Positions 34,229 to 47,236 of a stretch of DNA of 64,000 nucleotides are shown here, in pieces. A model generated the notes under the pieces. It ran no database searches. It had not been told where the DNA came from and saw only the letters and a list, made by a program, of their open reading frames with translations. Numbering within the stretch: position 1 is the stretch's first letter; each line of letters opens with the position of its first letter. This DNA comes from Lepidodermella squamata (lineage: Eukaryota; Gastrotricha): positions 930,001 to 994,000 of the forward strand of contig JBLDXI010000003.1 of NCBI GenBank assembly GCA_047495785.1, in the 5' to 3' direction. The translations under genes and the position numbers were made by a program.

Positions 34229-35539
34229 TTAATTTTTTCGCCTGATTCATTTTCGTCTGATAAATAACTTTGGCTATAAATTATATGCGAATGCGTGAAG
34301 ACATCTTTCACAGTAAGCCAAACTTATTATTATCTTAAAATTAACAGTTGATTCATGTATTGGAAATATTATAATTTTTTGCTCTCTTTTCTCGTTATCA
34401 ATTAAATATAAATAAATGAGCGTTGCCATTATTAAGTAATGCCGCTTGTCGTTCTTTTGCATCTCGCCGCAAGTCTTGAACGAATCTACGGACTTATCAT
34501 CTATCACCCCACGGATATAATCGACCATTTAGTTGGCTTATGGAGAATTTTATAATAGCTGTGTGAAATATCAATAAAATCTCTCGAGAAATCTTCGACT
34601 TCTGAAGGCGATGTTCATGTATTTAACTTTTGATCGCTGCCTCTATCTATCTACATGTAACTATGGATTATTCTGGAAAAACTCCTATGTCAAAATACGT
34701 CTTGTCTTTCAGTTATAATTGCAAATACCTCCGTGATGTTGACATTTTGAAACATGTGTTTTATAACGTGAATCTATATTGTTGGATTAACTTACCATAC
34801 TTGCCAGTTGCTTGCAAATTTTTTCACTGATCTTTCTGCTCTAAAAAGGCATTTTTTATTTGATATTTTTTGCATGAATGACTGAGATATTTTTTTCCGA
34901 GTCTTCGCACGTGCCGAGCCAATACGATTATTTTTAATAAAAAATTCGAAATTTGAAAATCGCGGTTTTATTTGAATCAGCCAATGGAAATCTTCGTTTT
35001 TTCGCGCCAAAAAACCTCAAACACAATGATATCAACACGCGACAATCAGCGGTAACCTGAGAGTTCAAAATTCGATAAAAAATGTACCTGAATGCTGAAA
35101 GCTGACTATCTCGAGTTGAATGGAAAAATCGAAATTTTTCAAGGCGAATATGTTTTTTTTAATTCTTAAAAATTTTATTTTCTCAAAATTGCGCTCAGAT
35201 TTTATTACATATTTTTCGTATTTTTCACAGCCATTTTTGCGTTAAATTTTAGAAATAAATTGTTGCCGCAAGGATCATGCGTAAACTGCGAAAGCGCTTT
35301 ATCAAATTGTGTTATCTAGTAATGAACGAGCGACACCAATTACACAGGCAATGCGACCAAGCAGCCGCCAAAATCGATAGCAACAATAATTCACAAAATG
35401 CGCGTTGCGGCGGCCATCAAGTAACAATTAAATAGCGCGGTCCATAAATGTAGTAGCTAGTAATCATCGCTTTCACGCTAGACCGATATGTGAGCGTAAA
35501 CATCACTGGATCGCGATATTTTACAAAATTTCCACCAAA
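34229..35539. other. Intergenic, no gene seen
   Basis: AT-rich DNA with no supported exon; probably holds the promoter of glycosyltransferase B. Confidence 0.5.
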
Positions 35540-38162
35540 ATGTTTCCAAGTTCGTGGACAGAAATTATTTTAAGATTCTTCGCAAACCGGTTATCGCGCA
35601 TCAATTTACCTGCAGTTTTCATCAGTTTACTAATTACGGGAGTTATTTACATTTTAATCATGTCAAATTCACCGTTTGGACTGGTTATGGTGTCAAAAGC
35701 TAGGCGTGATCGAAGCGAAGTGACGAAATTGCCGTCGATAATGCGACCGGTTTTGCCGCATCGCGCGGCTCTTTTCGACAAGGCCATGGCTCAACCATTT
35801 CCCGAGGCGGCTAATTATGACGTGATCGGAAAGGATATGCCATGTCCGTTTCAGAGTAAACGAAAGTGTGAGTGGCCTTTCTTCGCCCAATCCGGTTTTG
35901 GGAAATGGCAGCTTCCTATCATCTGCTGGAGGTCGAAAAACATGTGAGTTTTTAATATAAGCGTCCCTAGTTACGCCCTTAGCGTTGCTAAGGACGCATG
36001 AAGATTCGCAAAGGTCAAGCCTTAATATGGTTAACAGGAAACTGCCCGTAACTAAGGACGCTTGTTTTTGAAATATCCTTAGCAACCTGATTTTGATTCG
36101 TAGACTCGGCCATCTGGTGCCGCAGGAGGCTGAAAATTATCGCGGGCTCCACATTGTGGTAATGCGGCAGGACAATTACTCCAGAGTCGCTTTCCAGCTG
36201 TCCTTTGACACCTTCACATCTGATGAAGAATTGTCCAACTTCCTAATCCACCACGTTGCCATTGGAAACTTACTTATACTAGCTAGCCATGACGACGCTG
36301 TGAGCAATCTACGCCCGTTATCTCGCAATCTATTACGCCATTTCGGCTCGAAAGAGATGGAAAACTTGGCGTTTCGGGATAGCTTCGTGATGGTTGGCGT
36401 GAAAGGGGCTGACCCGGGCCGAGCGATTGAATCCATTCGCCGTAAGAGGATCTCAGAAGAGTTTCCAACTGAAGTCTCAATTCATGGATGTTTCGAGCCT
36501 ACTGAGTGTAAGTTTCGGAAACAGGAATCCAAACTCTTCATTCTCGAGTTTTTAATAGTCGAGCCGATGAAACCCCTACCGTCCGAGCGAGAATTGAGAT
36601 TGGATCGGAGGGAAACTATCAGGAAAGGCATTTGGCCCAACTGCGGCCTTAACGCTGTCTGTTCGCCTGGACACCTCTTTCCAATGCATATCAGGACAGG
36701 GATCATTGAAGCTCCGGGTCCAGAGCTTTGCATAAACAGCCAACTAGTTTTCCATGCCGATTACCACGCAGGCTCGAGAGGCTTCAATCTAGCGATTTAC
36801 GACCCAGAAGAAGGCTTGGTAGTTTCGCACAACTCTTTCGATCCTACAGTGCATGGTAACATTTTTTTAAAGTGGTTTAAAATGTTATACAAAGCGATTC
36901 CAGAGCCCACTAGAATGTTTCAATACCTAGAAACGGTAAAGGCAAACCAAATCCTGTTTGGAGTAATTCACGAGGACGCATCGCAAGATAACGTTTCCGA
37001 GATACTGACGGAAAAATTTGGGGTAAAATTAGGAGCAGAGCTGTACTCGTTTTCCATCGGCTATTTCATCGCCCAACTTGGTTCAACTAATTTGGCCCTC
37101 GAAAGCCTACGGCACTTCTACCCTGGGATTCCTGAGACCACAGAGCCAATGGAGCTATCTACTTGCCTGCCGAAGCAAAGTAAGCAGATCGATCTTTTGA
37201 AATGATAGCATTGTTTTTTCTTCAGTTCGAGGTCTTGCTTTGTCAAAGCACGGTGGAGCAGCGCAAACTGACGAAGGAGCGTCTCTCAAACGCCAGTTTT
37301 GCGAGACCTTTCCGGATCAGTACGGAGAATTATGTGCTCAGCCTTTCCTTCCCTCAAACGAGCGCTCATCGGAAAATGGAGCAACAATCGCTAGCTTGTT
37401 TTCTTTCACGTTTCCTATCATCGTAATGGCTGGCAGCGATCTTCGAGGTCTCGCTAAAACCCTGGAGACAGTTACAGCGAAACAGGTCCCTGTTGAGCTG
37501 GATTTGGCTTTTAAAGTTGTCTGCGCATCAAGTTACATGACCCAAGTTTTTGGCGAGGAAATAGAACAGCTGACAAATCTCTTCGAATTTCGATTATCCC
37601 TCTTAAAATCTGAGAGCTACGACGATTTGTATCGAGATTGTCTGGTCTACGGAGCCGAAACTGCTGAAGTTTTAAAGGTAGAACTTTAGTCAAAAATCAA
37701 ATTATTGAAAATATGTGTTTCCAGGAGGATTGGTTCCTTTTCATCGAGCCAAACGTGCAAATAGCCCCCGACTTCTTACCATTCATCAGGCGGGCGTGGA
37801 ATGCCACGAAGTTGAATAGCTACGCAATTTCTGGTTGGACCAAGGATAGCAATACTTCTGCGTCTTCATCCGACTTAATGACGGCCGCGCATTCCATATT
37901 ACCCTCACCGTGTTTTCTTGTCAGGTATGATTACCTGCTCAAAACAGTGATGCCTCGATACGATGAATGCTGTTCAAGAAGCCGATCATCCAAATGGCCC
38001 GTTTCCACCGGGAATCTAGCCACTATTCCTAGATTTTCGAGATGCTTCAAAGAACCGAATCCTCACAGCTCGTGTCTAGTATCTAATGCGGGCGAGAGTG
38101 AGGCGAATTCATGTTGGGAGAAAATTCAACACCACTCAAACACTTCCCTTAGGGCGTATTAA
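35540..38162 (+). CDS. POMGNT1-like GT13 glycosyltransferase, paralogue B
   Basis: Six exons (35540-35943, 36104-36507, 36559-36855, 36904-37179, 37226-37677, 37725-38162) give 756 residues in frame. It shares paralogue A's plan: basic tail, anchor (LPAVFISLLITGVIYILIM), QSGFG stem motif, first ILEI-like domain (GLHIVVMRQD, NLLILASHDDA, RDSFVMVGVKGA), cysteine segment (WPNCGLNAVCSPG), a weaker second ILEI-like domain (NQILFGVIHED), and the GT13 start (FPIIVMAGSD). Three intron positions and phases equal those of A. Two oddities: the metal-site segment reads FLFIEPNVQIAPDF, with Asn where A has Asp, and the last 80 or so residues of A are missing. B may bind but not catalyse, or act on another donor. 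AATAAA near 38186. Confidence 0.8.
35959..36062. repeat. Short inverted-repeat element in intron 1 of paralogue B
   Basis: Left end AAGCGTCCCTAGTTACG and right end (reverse complement) AAGCGTCCTTAGTTACG enclose 104 bases; a further internal TTGCTAAGGACGC echoes the ends. It explains why this intron (160 bp) is longer than its neighbours. No clear target duplication. Confidence 0.55.
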
Positions 38163-38578
38163 TGAAGTTTATTGAAATTAGAATAATAAAAGAAGGTCAA
38201 GTTATCAGAGATTTGATTGCTGCTTTTTAGCTAGTATCTGCAACAAGGATGCACGCTTGCAGTGGCTGATACTGTGATCCGACATTGTTCTGAGATATTG
38301 AGAAAGAAAATTGACGGAGAAATCAATGATGAAGCAGCACCTCACCCTGGTTTCACCTGTGTCGCAGCCATTCGTAGCAGAATCAGCTATCGTTCCGCCA
38401 GTCACTTGGGTATGACCTCCTCTTGGCCGGCTGTGAGGGAAAGAAAGTAAATTCAAGAAGTTCCCAACTTCGAAAAATTTACCAAAAAAAGCCTGATCCA
38501 GGTCGACAATTGTAGAATACCTAGCCAACATTTTTTAAAGTCGACAAAAGTATATGGTTGTATGTTGTTTAGCGAACC
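38163..38578. other. Convergent 3' region, no gene seen
   Basis: Between the end of paralogue B (plus) and the end of the cysteine-module gene (minus). AATAAA occurs on plus near 38186, and on minus near 38168. Overlapping frames have no recognisable motif. Confidence 0.45.
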
Positions 38579-41500
38579 GTGTTCGTGCAAGAGGCGGTGT
38601 CTATGTAAATTTGGTACGGGAAGGTATCAGCTGCACCTATCGCTTTAAGCTGGAAAAGACTCAAGGGTTTTTATAATTCCATACAGCGAAATTTCTCACC
38701 GGTGTTCCACTCGAGCAGCCAGTTCGATCCGAGACGCATTTTGCCGTCAGATCTGAGTTTGCAGTGAAGCCAGTTCCGTCGTAGCAGAAGTAGTAGTAAA
38801 TCTGGGTTTCGCAGACCGAGCGAGTCCAAGAGAATCCTGTCGGGCTCTATGAAGCATTCAATGATATCAGAAATTTAAAAGTGATCGTAATCTGTTTTGC
38901 AGCATGCTAACTTCGAGATTAAGCGCGCTCACCCTTGCTTCAACGCCAGCTTTGCAATTGCCGCTGTTGTACGTAACAGGGCGGCACATGGAATACAGAA
39001 AAGTCGTAGTTGACGAGCAACGACCCCAAGTTAACTAAAATAAGGAGAGAGTTTGTAAATTCCCTGTTAATAGACATAAAATCAACTCCAACAGCATTTT
39101 GGGCAGTTTGGCAATCGGTTGTCGAGGCGTAGGATGCAGGATCTGCCGGTAACTGGGAAATCAGTGAGACGGTGAAGACTTTAATATAAGAAAATAAATT
39201 GTTATACCCTTGAGATAGTCGCAGCTGAACCGCAGCCGTTGAAATCGTTGACACAAATGAAAATGTTAGCAGCATCATCGTAACAGGAATAGTATCGCTA
39301 TCACACACCGAATACAAATAGTTTTACAAGCAGCAGAAAATACGCGAAGAAAGTAAGAGGGAGTCTATAAGGTTTGGCGATAGCTAATCTTATAGCATTT
39401 AAAAGTTATATATATATATATATACTATCATGAATAAGCTAAGAACTGCGAGATTGGTGGATGAACATTGAACAAATCCGGAAAAAGAAAATTTACCCGG
39501 GCCAAACGCCGAAAATTACCGAATATAAAATCATGTCTTTCATTATTTGTTGGGGAAATAAAGAACAAATTTTCGAGCGCGGAAGAAAACATCTTTGAAC
39601 TATCATGTTAACAAAATTCTTACCGCATAGCTGTCACAAGCTGATTTTGAGGTGAATGTCGTAGTCGTCTGGTCGGATGGTAACTGAGACGAAATGGGAT
39701 TTTCTAATAAGATGGTGAAATAGGAGAAAGAATGTTCCGAACCGGAGATTCACCGCTAGCACAGTCTGCTCCCCAGGGTGCGCAATATCGTGCCCCGCCC
39801 GCCCCTGTTTGTACGCAGCGTTTCCACTTGTTGTAAGCTGTTAGCGCAGCCTGGCAAGCTGTATAGTCCGCAGGAGCGGCGTCCAACGATGCCTTGCAAG
39901 CAACATTATTTCATGAGTTCAATTGAACATTAGAGTCTTGAAGCTTATTGAAAATGTACCGTTATATCAGTGCCAGTACATGTCGCAACACAAGACATTG
40001 TGTTCGAATTTCGGTAGTAACAGAGCTTGTTGCCATTATTTCCACCCTGAGCAAATATAAGCAAGTTGAAAGCGATTTTCTACTACATATTGCCCATTTA
40101 CTGACCGAATAAGTTTGACAGCTACTCTTTCCGGTTGCTCCTGTGAAAGGAGTCGATGGGTTCTAAAGCATGACGTCGAATAATGTTTTCTATTTGTTCT
40201 ATTTTTATCAGATCCTTACTCTAGCTCCGCCGGTGACGCAGGCAGCTCCGTCTAGTATTCATTGCTAAGCGTAAAAATCAAGTCGTGACACTACTTGAGG
40301 TAAATTACCCGGTCGGCATTTGGCGACACCGCTTTCGACGCAACGATAGTAGGTGGTCTGAACAAATTAGTGAATCTGTAGTGCGTCTTTTGAGGAAATA
40401 TATTTAGTTACTATTGCTGTTCCAGCATTGGTACAAGACGTCAGATCGTTCAGCCATTTATTCCCAGAGGGTAGCTACGGGAAAACCATGATTTCAATCT
40501 TGAATCAATCTAAAACTGAAACTGACCTGAAGTTGGACATCCGTAGTAGTTGCGCAGCCAACTGTGTCGTAGCGGCATTCAAAAGCATTGGCTGAGTAGA
40601 CGTAGCACGAGATGTATTGAACAGCACTTTGGCAATTAGCCAACGAAGTTCCGAAATCTGCTGTTGGATCAGCTGTTTCTCCAGTTATTCCCGTCGGGTT
40701 GCAAGATGTTGGGCGGCATGTCGCTATGTTGGCTTTCAAACATCTCGTTATAACCTAATAGAATCACAGTTTTCGGAGGTTCAAGGTTCAAGGGGTTTAT
40801 ATTCTTACCAATGCGGCACTCGCGGTCTGGCATGTGGTCAGGGTGTCGTAACCAGTAGTTCCAGTGCCCAGCTATTAACAAGGATTCAGCGCATGAAATT
40901 GAAACGTTTTTACCAATCTATACCTTGACAGGACAGTTATCTGTTGTAGTTAAAGCGCTGGGTATACAGCTCCAATAATTGGTCGCAGGTACGTAGCATA
41001 GCAGATAATACTGAAATGAAAAAAATAACCACGAAGGGTAGGTAGTAGATGCTAATCGTGAACTCACATCCCAAGCTAGGCACTGATCTGCAGTTTGAAA
41101 CGTGGTTGTTGGCCGTTGAGTCTCAGAACCTTGACAAGTGCCTTCTGGATTTGGGCGACATCGGGCTGTCGTGCCATCAAGACAACGTCGCCACGCGGGC
41201 TGCATAAGGGGTAATAAGAAACATTATGCTTTCAATGACGATGACAGCTCAGCCTACGTCAGTATAAGCTGCGCAAGATGCTGCAGTAGCAAAAACTCCT
41301 GTTGAGTCAGAAGAAGGTACTTGAATGAAGTTTGCTGTATCACCACATGCGGCATTATCATCTGTGGAGCAGGTGATATCAGTGTCCGCAGCAGGTTTCG
41401 TTGCTGTTGAAGTCGATAGGTAGCACCGTCGTTTTGGCTAGTGAATTTTAGTTAGAATTATTTGAGAATTATGACATCGACTTACAGCGTAACCTGTGCA

Positions 41501-44500
41501 GTCGGAGTAGGATGCGAATTGAAAGCTTGTTGGGCTGGGTCGCTTTATTAAAAAATAATCGAAGATCAAGACGGAAAAACAAAGACGAGATCCTCACGCT
41601 TGAGTAACCAGTCAATCCTGTCGAACAGTCTGTTAGGGGATCATTTGACCCCGATTGATACGGCCGGCAGACAATGGTTGCGGAGACTTTCACGCATCTT
41701 TGCCAAAGAGGCTACGATTGAGCCAGATATAAAACTGAAGTGCGAAATTGAATGGAAACTCACCACAAAATCACTAGACGGGCACGTGGTGAAGTAAACA
41801 TTGTAAGGTATCTGTAATGAGATTTTCACTGATTTTCACGGCTCGGCTTAAATTATTCATCATACATTCTTCAATGGACTCGCGCATTTGTCGTAGTCAT
41901 TGGCGCAAGTAAAGCCAGCCCCTTCAGTGGCAGTGGTCGATGTGGATGTGTCGTAGCATGCTAGAAGGGCAGTATAGGCGTCACACAAGGCGAAAGTCGA
42001 GAAATCAGTTGGTCCGTAAGATCCCTTGAAAAACTTGTTGAAAGACCAGAAGAAGTCTTGATTTCAACTTACGACGACTTCAGTGCTCGGGCAAGTAGTC
42101 TGGGCACCAGTATAGTAAGGCCGGCAATATTTTCCCTTATTGGCATCCGGCGAGTACCGAACACAACGCAGCCATTTGGGCTGCGAAAATCCCATTACAA
42201 TTTCATCTATAAATTAGACATGCCTAATTACCGGAATCCAAGCCGAGCATTGCGAAGTGCTTGTAAAGAAAACATCGTGAGGGAGCTATAAAATGTAAAC
42301 ATGATCCAAATGTATAGGATAAGGTTGTCTCAACCCGTATTGTGTTAGCCGGGCAACCACGTTGAGTATCGGCGATGCATTGAATCGTTGATGGATTCGT
42401 CGTAGTCGTACTAAAACAGCCGTAGTAAGCTGTAAAAGCTTCACACTGGGCCTTCGACGAGAATAGGTAAGGATTGATGCCGTAGGTCGTTGAATCAGAT
42501 AAAGATGGGAACTGGTCCTCGTTACTCAGGCATCCAGCCTCAACTGGTCGACTGCAGAATCCGTTGATGATTGAATTATATAATGATGGAAAACATCTTA
42601 CCAAGTAGCTCTTGGGAAGTCAGTTGCGCCACTTTTTCTTAGACACCTTATCCATGAAGCCGGGGTGTAGGGTGCGCATGCTGTACCAACTGCTGGATTT
42701 ATATTTTCTGATCCGTCTTTTTGTAGAGGGATTCTAGGAATAGGGCTAGAGCCCGATGGATAGGTACATAGATAGTCAGCAACGCATGAGTATGATTCAG
42801 TAGATCCGAATTCGTAGCAGTAAACGCGAGCCTGGTAGGCCGTACAAGCCGCTAGGCTGAAAGCTGTCCCACCGAAAAGCTGAGAAGTCATTTCTCGGTT
42901 AACTAAAGATGCGATTCTTTGGAATTAACTCACTGTAGTTTGGGCTATGTTTGAGGCATCTGAGCATCCAACAGCTGTCACCCGGCAATGAACGGTAGCA
43001 CTGAGGCCCGGATTGTTTAAGCATCGGGACCAAGTAACCGAAGTATCAGCCTCACAAGTGGCTTTTGTATCAGCTAAAACGTTGCCCTTGAAATTTTTCT
43101 GACTAAGACAAGTAGCGTCAAAAGTCGCATCATTATCGGGAAGACAAGTCCTCGCGTTTGGCGTTGATTTGTAGTAGCAATAATGGACAATCTAGGGTAA
43201 TGTTCAGCTTGAGGTAACTTTGAAAAATCGCAAGCCTTACGTATTTATTCGATTCACAGTCCGCTAAAATTGGGTAGGGCACTGTGCTAGGCGACGTGTT
43301 AAGCTGTCCCAACATTTCTTGGTTTGAATAGCTTTCAAAAAAAAGAAAGGTGCTGTCTTACCAAAGTGCTAGTGGTAGTAGGCGAGGCGCTGCAAGATCC
43401 TCCAGGACTTGCCACATCGCGTAGTGGACGGCAGATTACGAGAGTATCACTCATTCGACAACGCACGTGGTTCAGCTAATAAGAAATTTATGTTTCAGCT
43501 TTAATAAATGTTAATAAGGTCTTTTTATTGTTTAAGCTGGAACCTACACTGAACCCTTATTCCAACCGTCTACCTTTTAGTTTTTGCAGTCAAGGTTGAG
43601 TCTAGTCAAATCAACCCGAGTTTACCTTATTGCTAGTGTCGTAAATCAGGTTCGCATTTCCAGTTGTACATCGCGACGCGGCTGCCACTTTAGTAGAATA
43701 TCCAACATACCCAGCGAGCTGTAAACAATTGAAATTTGAATCAAACAGAACATTGATTCAGATCATGCCTACCTCGTAATCAGTGGAGAGGCAACCACCA
43801 TCCAAATCCGTCGGACACTTGAGGGTATAGCTACTAGCTGTGTTGGAGTAGCAAACCTTGGTGTACTGAAAATTTTTGGTGACGTTCAAATCCTTTTCTC
43901 GAAAATGCATTGAAAAACTTGCGTAAAGATTGTTTAGGCAAGCTGTTCGCGAGCTGTACGATGCTGCTACCACTGTCAACTGTGGGAAACCAATAGTAAG
44001 AGCTGAGTGCTATACGGAAAATGTTGTACCAGTGTTTCGACTGGTGAACCCGGAGCCGCAATGCAGGTTGACCCACCAGATATCGATTGCGGACGGCTGC
44101 AAAATGGCTTAAAGATTGAGGTTCAGAAGAATGATGTAAAACCACTCACCAAATGATAATCTGCGCTCCCGTCGCGATATCGCCAGTTGGCCCGGATCCA
44201 CATCGGATGTGCACGAGCTAAAATTTAAATTTGATACTCCGCCGCTTAACGCTTCATAGAGCTACATACCGCTTCTCCGGCTGTTGTCACCGCAAGTGAA
44301 GGTGTAGAGGTGAAGTAATAGTTATTGGCCTGATTTTGTAGCGTAGAATCCAAAGCACTGCCAAAGAAATGTTGACTGATTTGAAAGGCTCCTGTGGGAC
44401 ATCCGGCTGTGAAATCTGTCGCATAGGCCACGGTCGAGAAAAAAGGGTCATTGGTTGTCGTAGAAGGGGTGTAACATGCTTTCACAGCCTTCAGAACTCA

Positions 44501-46194
44501 GGAATGTTAGGATAAGAGGCCCTGAATTGTTGGAAGCCTTACATATCGATTATTGTTGCAATGCAGAAGTGAGACAAAAGACGCCGATGTTAAAGGAGCC
44601 GAAATACCCATCTGCAACAAAGTTAGGTAAAAAGAAGCTACGTTGTCATAAACATGATCGCTACCTCAGTCTCTCCTACAACTTTTCCCGGTGAGTTGCA
44701 ACCTGATGTCGCGATCCCCACCAGTTTTGGCCGGCAAATCACCAAGTTACTCGCCGAGACACCACATCTAACATGATTTATCTTCAAAATCGAAAACGTC
44801 ATGGTTTGTTTGATAATTTTCAAAGAAACTTACAGAGGCGGTTTGAGAGTACTTTGCAATGCACGTAGCGTCAGTTGTAGATTGTGTGGCTGTCGTTCCA
44901 ACGACATAGGTCGCTGAGAGCAAGTAACCGTTGGTCCCACATTGCCCGCTCAAAGTATCAGAAGCCGAGGTAACTGAATAGTAATTACTCCCGGAAACTT
45001 GAGTAGCGGTGTAACAAGTTCGGCAAGCGTAGTAGGCATCACAGTCTGCTTTCGACGTGAAGGGAGCAATTGGAAAAGGGCTTTCGGATGGGGTTACACA
45101 AGCAGTTGAAGATGTATCCGCTGTCAATGCTACTGCGCTTGTATCTGAGGTGTTCGAGTCAGCAAAAGTGACAGTTTCCGCCGGACGGCAAGTTGGCGAA
45201 GCGTAGCCATCAGCTGCAGTTCCAGTCACGCACCGAACATGAGTACCCGGTTCGTAGGTTGAGCAATCGCTGGGCGCTAGGGTGTTTGAGACCTGAACTT
45301 CAGTTGTAGTCGAACAGCGGATTAAATCTGAAATGCAACGGTAGGCTGAGTTTGTTTTTGAATAGCAACGAATTTGGCCGTTGAAGGCCTCGCACTGCGA
45401 TTTGTCAACCCAAACTGATGCGGTATCTACGGGTGGTTGGCGCATCTCGGTGGCTTGACAACCGATTTTCGTGCTTGACGCAGTCTGGGGCCGGCAATAT
45501 CGGCCAGTCGAGTTTAGACAGCGATAAACTGGTTTCTGAGGAAATCTCAATTACACGATGATATTAAGATGATAAAATTCACTTACAGCGATATAAGCCA
45601 AACAATTTGCTACTGACGTGAAATATGTGTCCGCATCAGGGTATCGATAATCCGACCCTGAAGTACTAAGACAACCAGGAATATCGCTTTTACACTGAAA
45701 ATCGGTGAGCATTGCGACGAAAATTAATATGAAAAATGAATACTCACTGTGTAGGCATTGCTCAGCGAGTTGTAGCACATTACGTAAGATGTGTAGTTGT
45801 TACATTCGATGAGAGTGCCCCAAGTTACGTCCGATGGTTTCTAAATAAGCAACTTTTCATAAATGCATTTATTAATTGAATACTACTCTTGTTTCGCCAG
45901 CAATGCAGCCAGTTGTCCGGCAGATTCGAACGCTGTTAGCGTCACATCGATAATATGGCCCCTGCGAGTGTTCCATTGAGAAATGGGTATTAAATAATTT
46001 AGACAAGCTCAAACCGGTGGAGGGGCCAGGTTTATTTTGTCGAGATCAGGGATAGCATTGTCAAGATTGCCCGGAGAGCATGCCTCGATCACGGCCACAA
46101 TGGCTATAATATTTCAAATCAAACGTTGTCAGGTACCTTGGATTTTCAACTAACCTAGAAGTGAGACTAAAATTGATAGTTCCCTCTTGAACAT
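38579..46194 (-). CDS. Large secreted cysteine-module repeat protein
   Basis: A minus-strand gene of roughly two to three dozen exons, most 100-250 bases long with introns near 50 bases. The start at 46194 gives a signal peptide split by an intron (MFKRELSILVSLLAIVAV, cleavage near EACSPG). The rest repeats a module of about 55-70 residues: a cysteine then Tyr and C[YF] (ECNNYTSYVMCYNS), a YxCxxD segment (AYRCISDLIRC), then CRP and GC (RYCRPQTASSTKIGCQ). Serine, threonine and tyrosine are abundant. Further clear modules lie at 44.8-45.6, 42.2-42.9, 40.5-40.7 and 38.7-39.1 kb. The last exon ends TASCTNTVR at 38579. I do not recognise the domain. A structural or mucus-like extracellular role is only a guess. 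Exact exon count and possible division into two genes near 39.3-39.6 kb are unresolved. Confidence 0.65.
39407..39424. repeat. TA dinucleotide run
   Basis: About nine TA units inside the longest intron-like gap (39320-39620) of the cysteine-module gene. Confidence 0.85.
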
Positions 46195-46840
46195 TTGCGC
46201 AATTTTTGCGAAATGAGTGATTTTATTGTGGGCGCTTGGCCGCTCATGAAAAGCGCGTAAACATGCTGTTTTTAGTTGTGATGAGCATATGAGACCATTA
46301 TGTTAACCCGAGACCCATGTTTGTCTAATTGACAAGAGCGTCTCAACATGCGAGAGAGACTCGCCATCCAACTATTTTTGACGAGTAGCATCGCGGTAAT
46401 TATTAAGTTAACTACAAAATTGCGCAACAATGTGATATAATCGAGCTACATGCATCAAACAAACACCATTTGAGGTTGAGATGATGGACTCCTGAGCATT
46501 GGGCATTGGGGTTTGAGGCTACGTTTTCATTCAAGGCCATGATATAATAAACCTGTATCACCTTGAAATCGGTCGTTTTAGCTCGAAGTTCCAAGTCAAC
46601 AGGACCTCGAAAAAATAACGTCAAAGTTTATTGCTGCTTACTCCGATGAAACCTCCATGTTATGAACAACGCCCTAAACTTTGCTAGCAGCTTATATTTA
46701 TTGTTTTCTTCGGTCTGGTAGGTATAGCTCATCAAAAATCAATTACTCTACTGAATATATTGCGCTTGCTTACAGTATAGTCCTGGTTAAGCCTCAAAAA
46801 ATACTCAGATTATGATTAGATCATGGGCCGTTAAAAGCGC
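46195..46840. other. Intergenic, no gene seen
   Basis: Between the start of the cysteine-module gene and the end of the small IGFBP-like gene; presumably holds the former's promoter, but no clear TATA box was found. Confidence 0.45.
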
Positions 46841-47155
46841 TCAAAAATTCGGCGATGACTTGACGCAGGTCTTGGATGATTTGAAGTCGCACCTAAGACC
46901 AGCTCCACACTCTGTTGTGATGCGGGTGCCAAGGATCAACAGATGAGCGCATGACTCGCCTTCTTCCATTTGGCGGATGCAACCTGGGCAGCAGCCGCAG
47001 TAACCGCCCTTCGGATCGAGACGATGGCCTTCAGGGCAACCATTCCTCATAATGTCGAAACCACACTCCGTAGTCACGCAAGCATTAGGTGGGCAAACCA
47101 TAGCCGCCGAGACGCCGAGAATCGCCAACAAAGCTGCGAAGATCTTCAAATGCAT
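46841..47155 (-). CDS. Small secreted IGFBP-N-domain protein
   Basis: A single exon of 104 residues. The signal peptide (MHLKIFAALLAILGVSAA) is followed by one IGFBP N-terminal domain: VCPPNACVTTEC, GCPEGHRLD, the hallmark GGYCGCCPGC, then GESCAHLL and CGAGLRCDF. It stops six residues after the last cysteine, where the paralogue at 48.2 kb runs on into thyroglobulin modules. Single-IGFBP-domain proteins exist in invertebrates and may bind insulin-like ligands; here that is inference. A minus-strand CCTATAAAAGG lies about 80 bases above the start. Confidence 0.85.
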   Translation of the reverse strand: MHLKIFAALLAILGVSAAMVCPPNACVTTECGFDIMRNGCPEGHRLDPKGGYCGCCPGCIRQMEEGESCAHLLILGTRITTECGAGLRCDFKSSKTCVKSSPNF

Positions 47156-47229
47156 GGCTGTTATTACAGTGCTAATCGTTCAGTTTAAAAATGCTTAGTA
47201 CCTGAGGTGGGGCGAATAAACTATCAGCC

Positions 47230-47236
47230 TTTTATA
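47230..47236 (-). promoter_or_regulatory. TATA box of the small IGFBP-like gene
   Basis: CCTATAAAAGGC on the minus strand, 75-81 bases above the start; the longer paralogue has the same motif at nearly the same distance. Confidence 0.65.

Noticed and set aside
38205-38531. 108-residue minus-strand frame after the cysteine-module gene
   Set aside because: It lacks the module pattern, and the preceding exon already ends in a stop at 38579.
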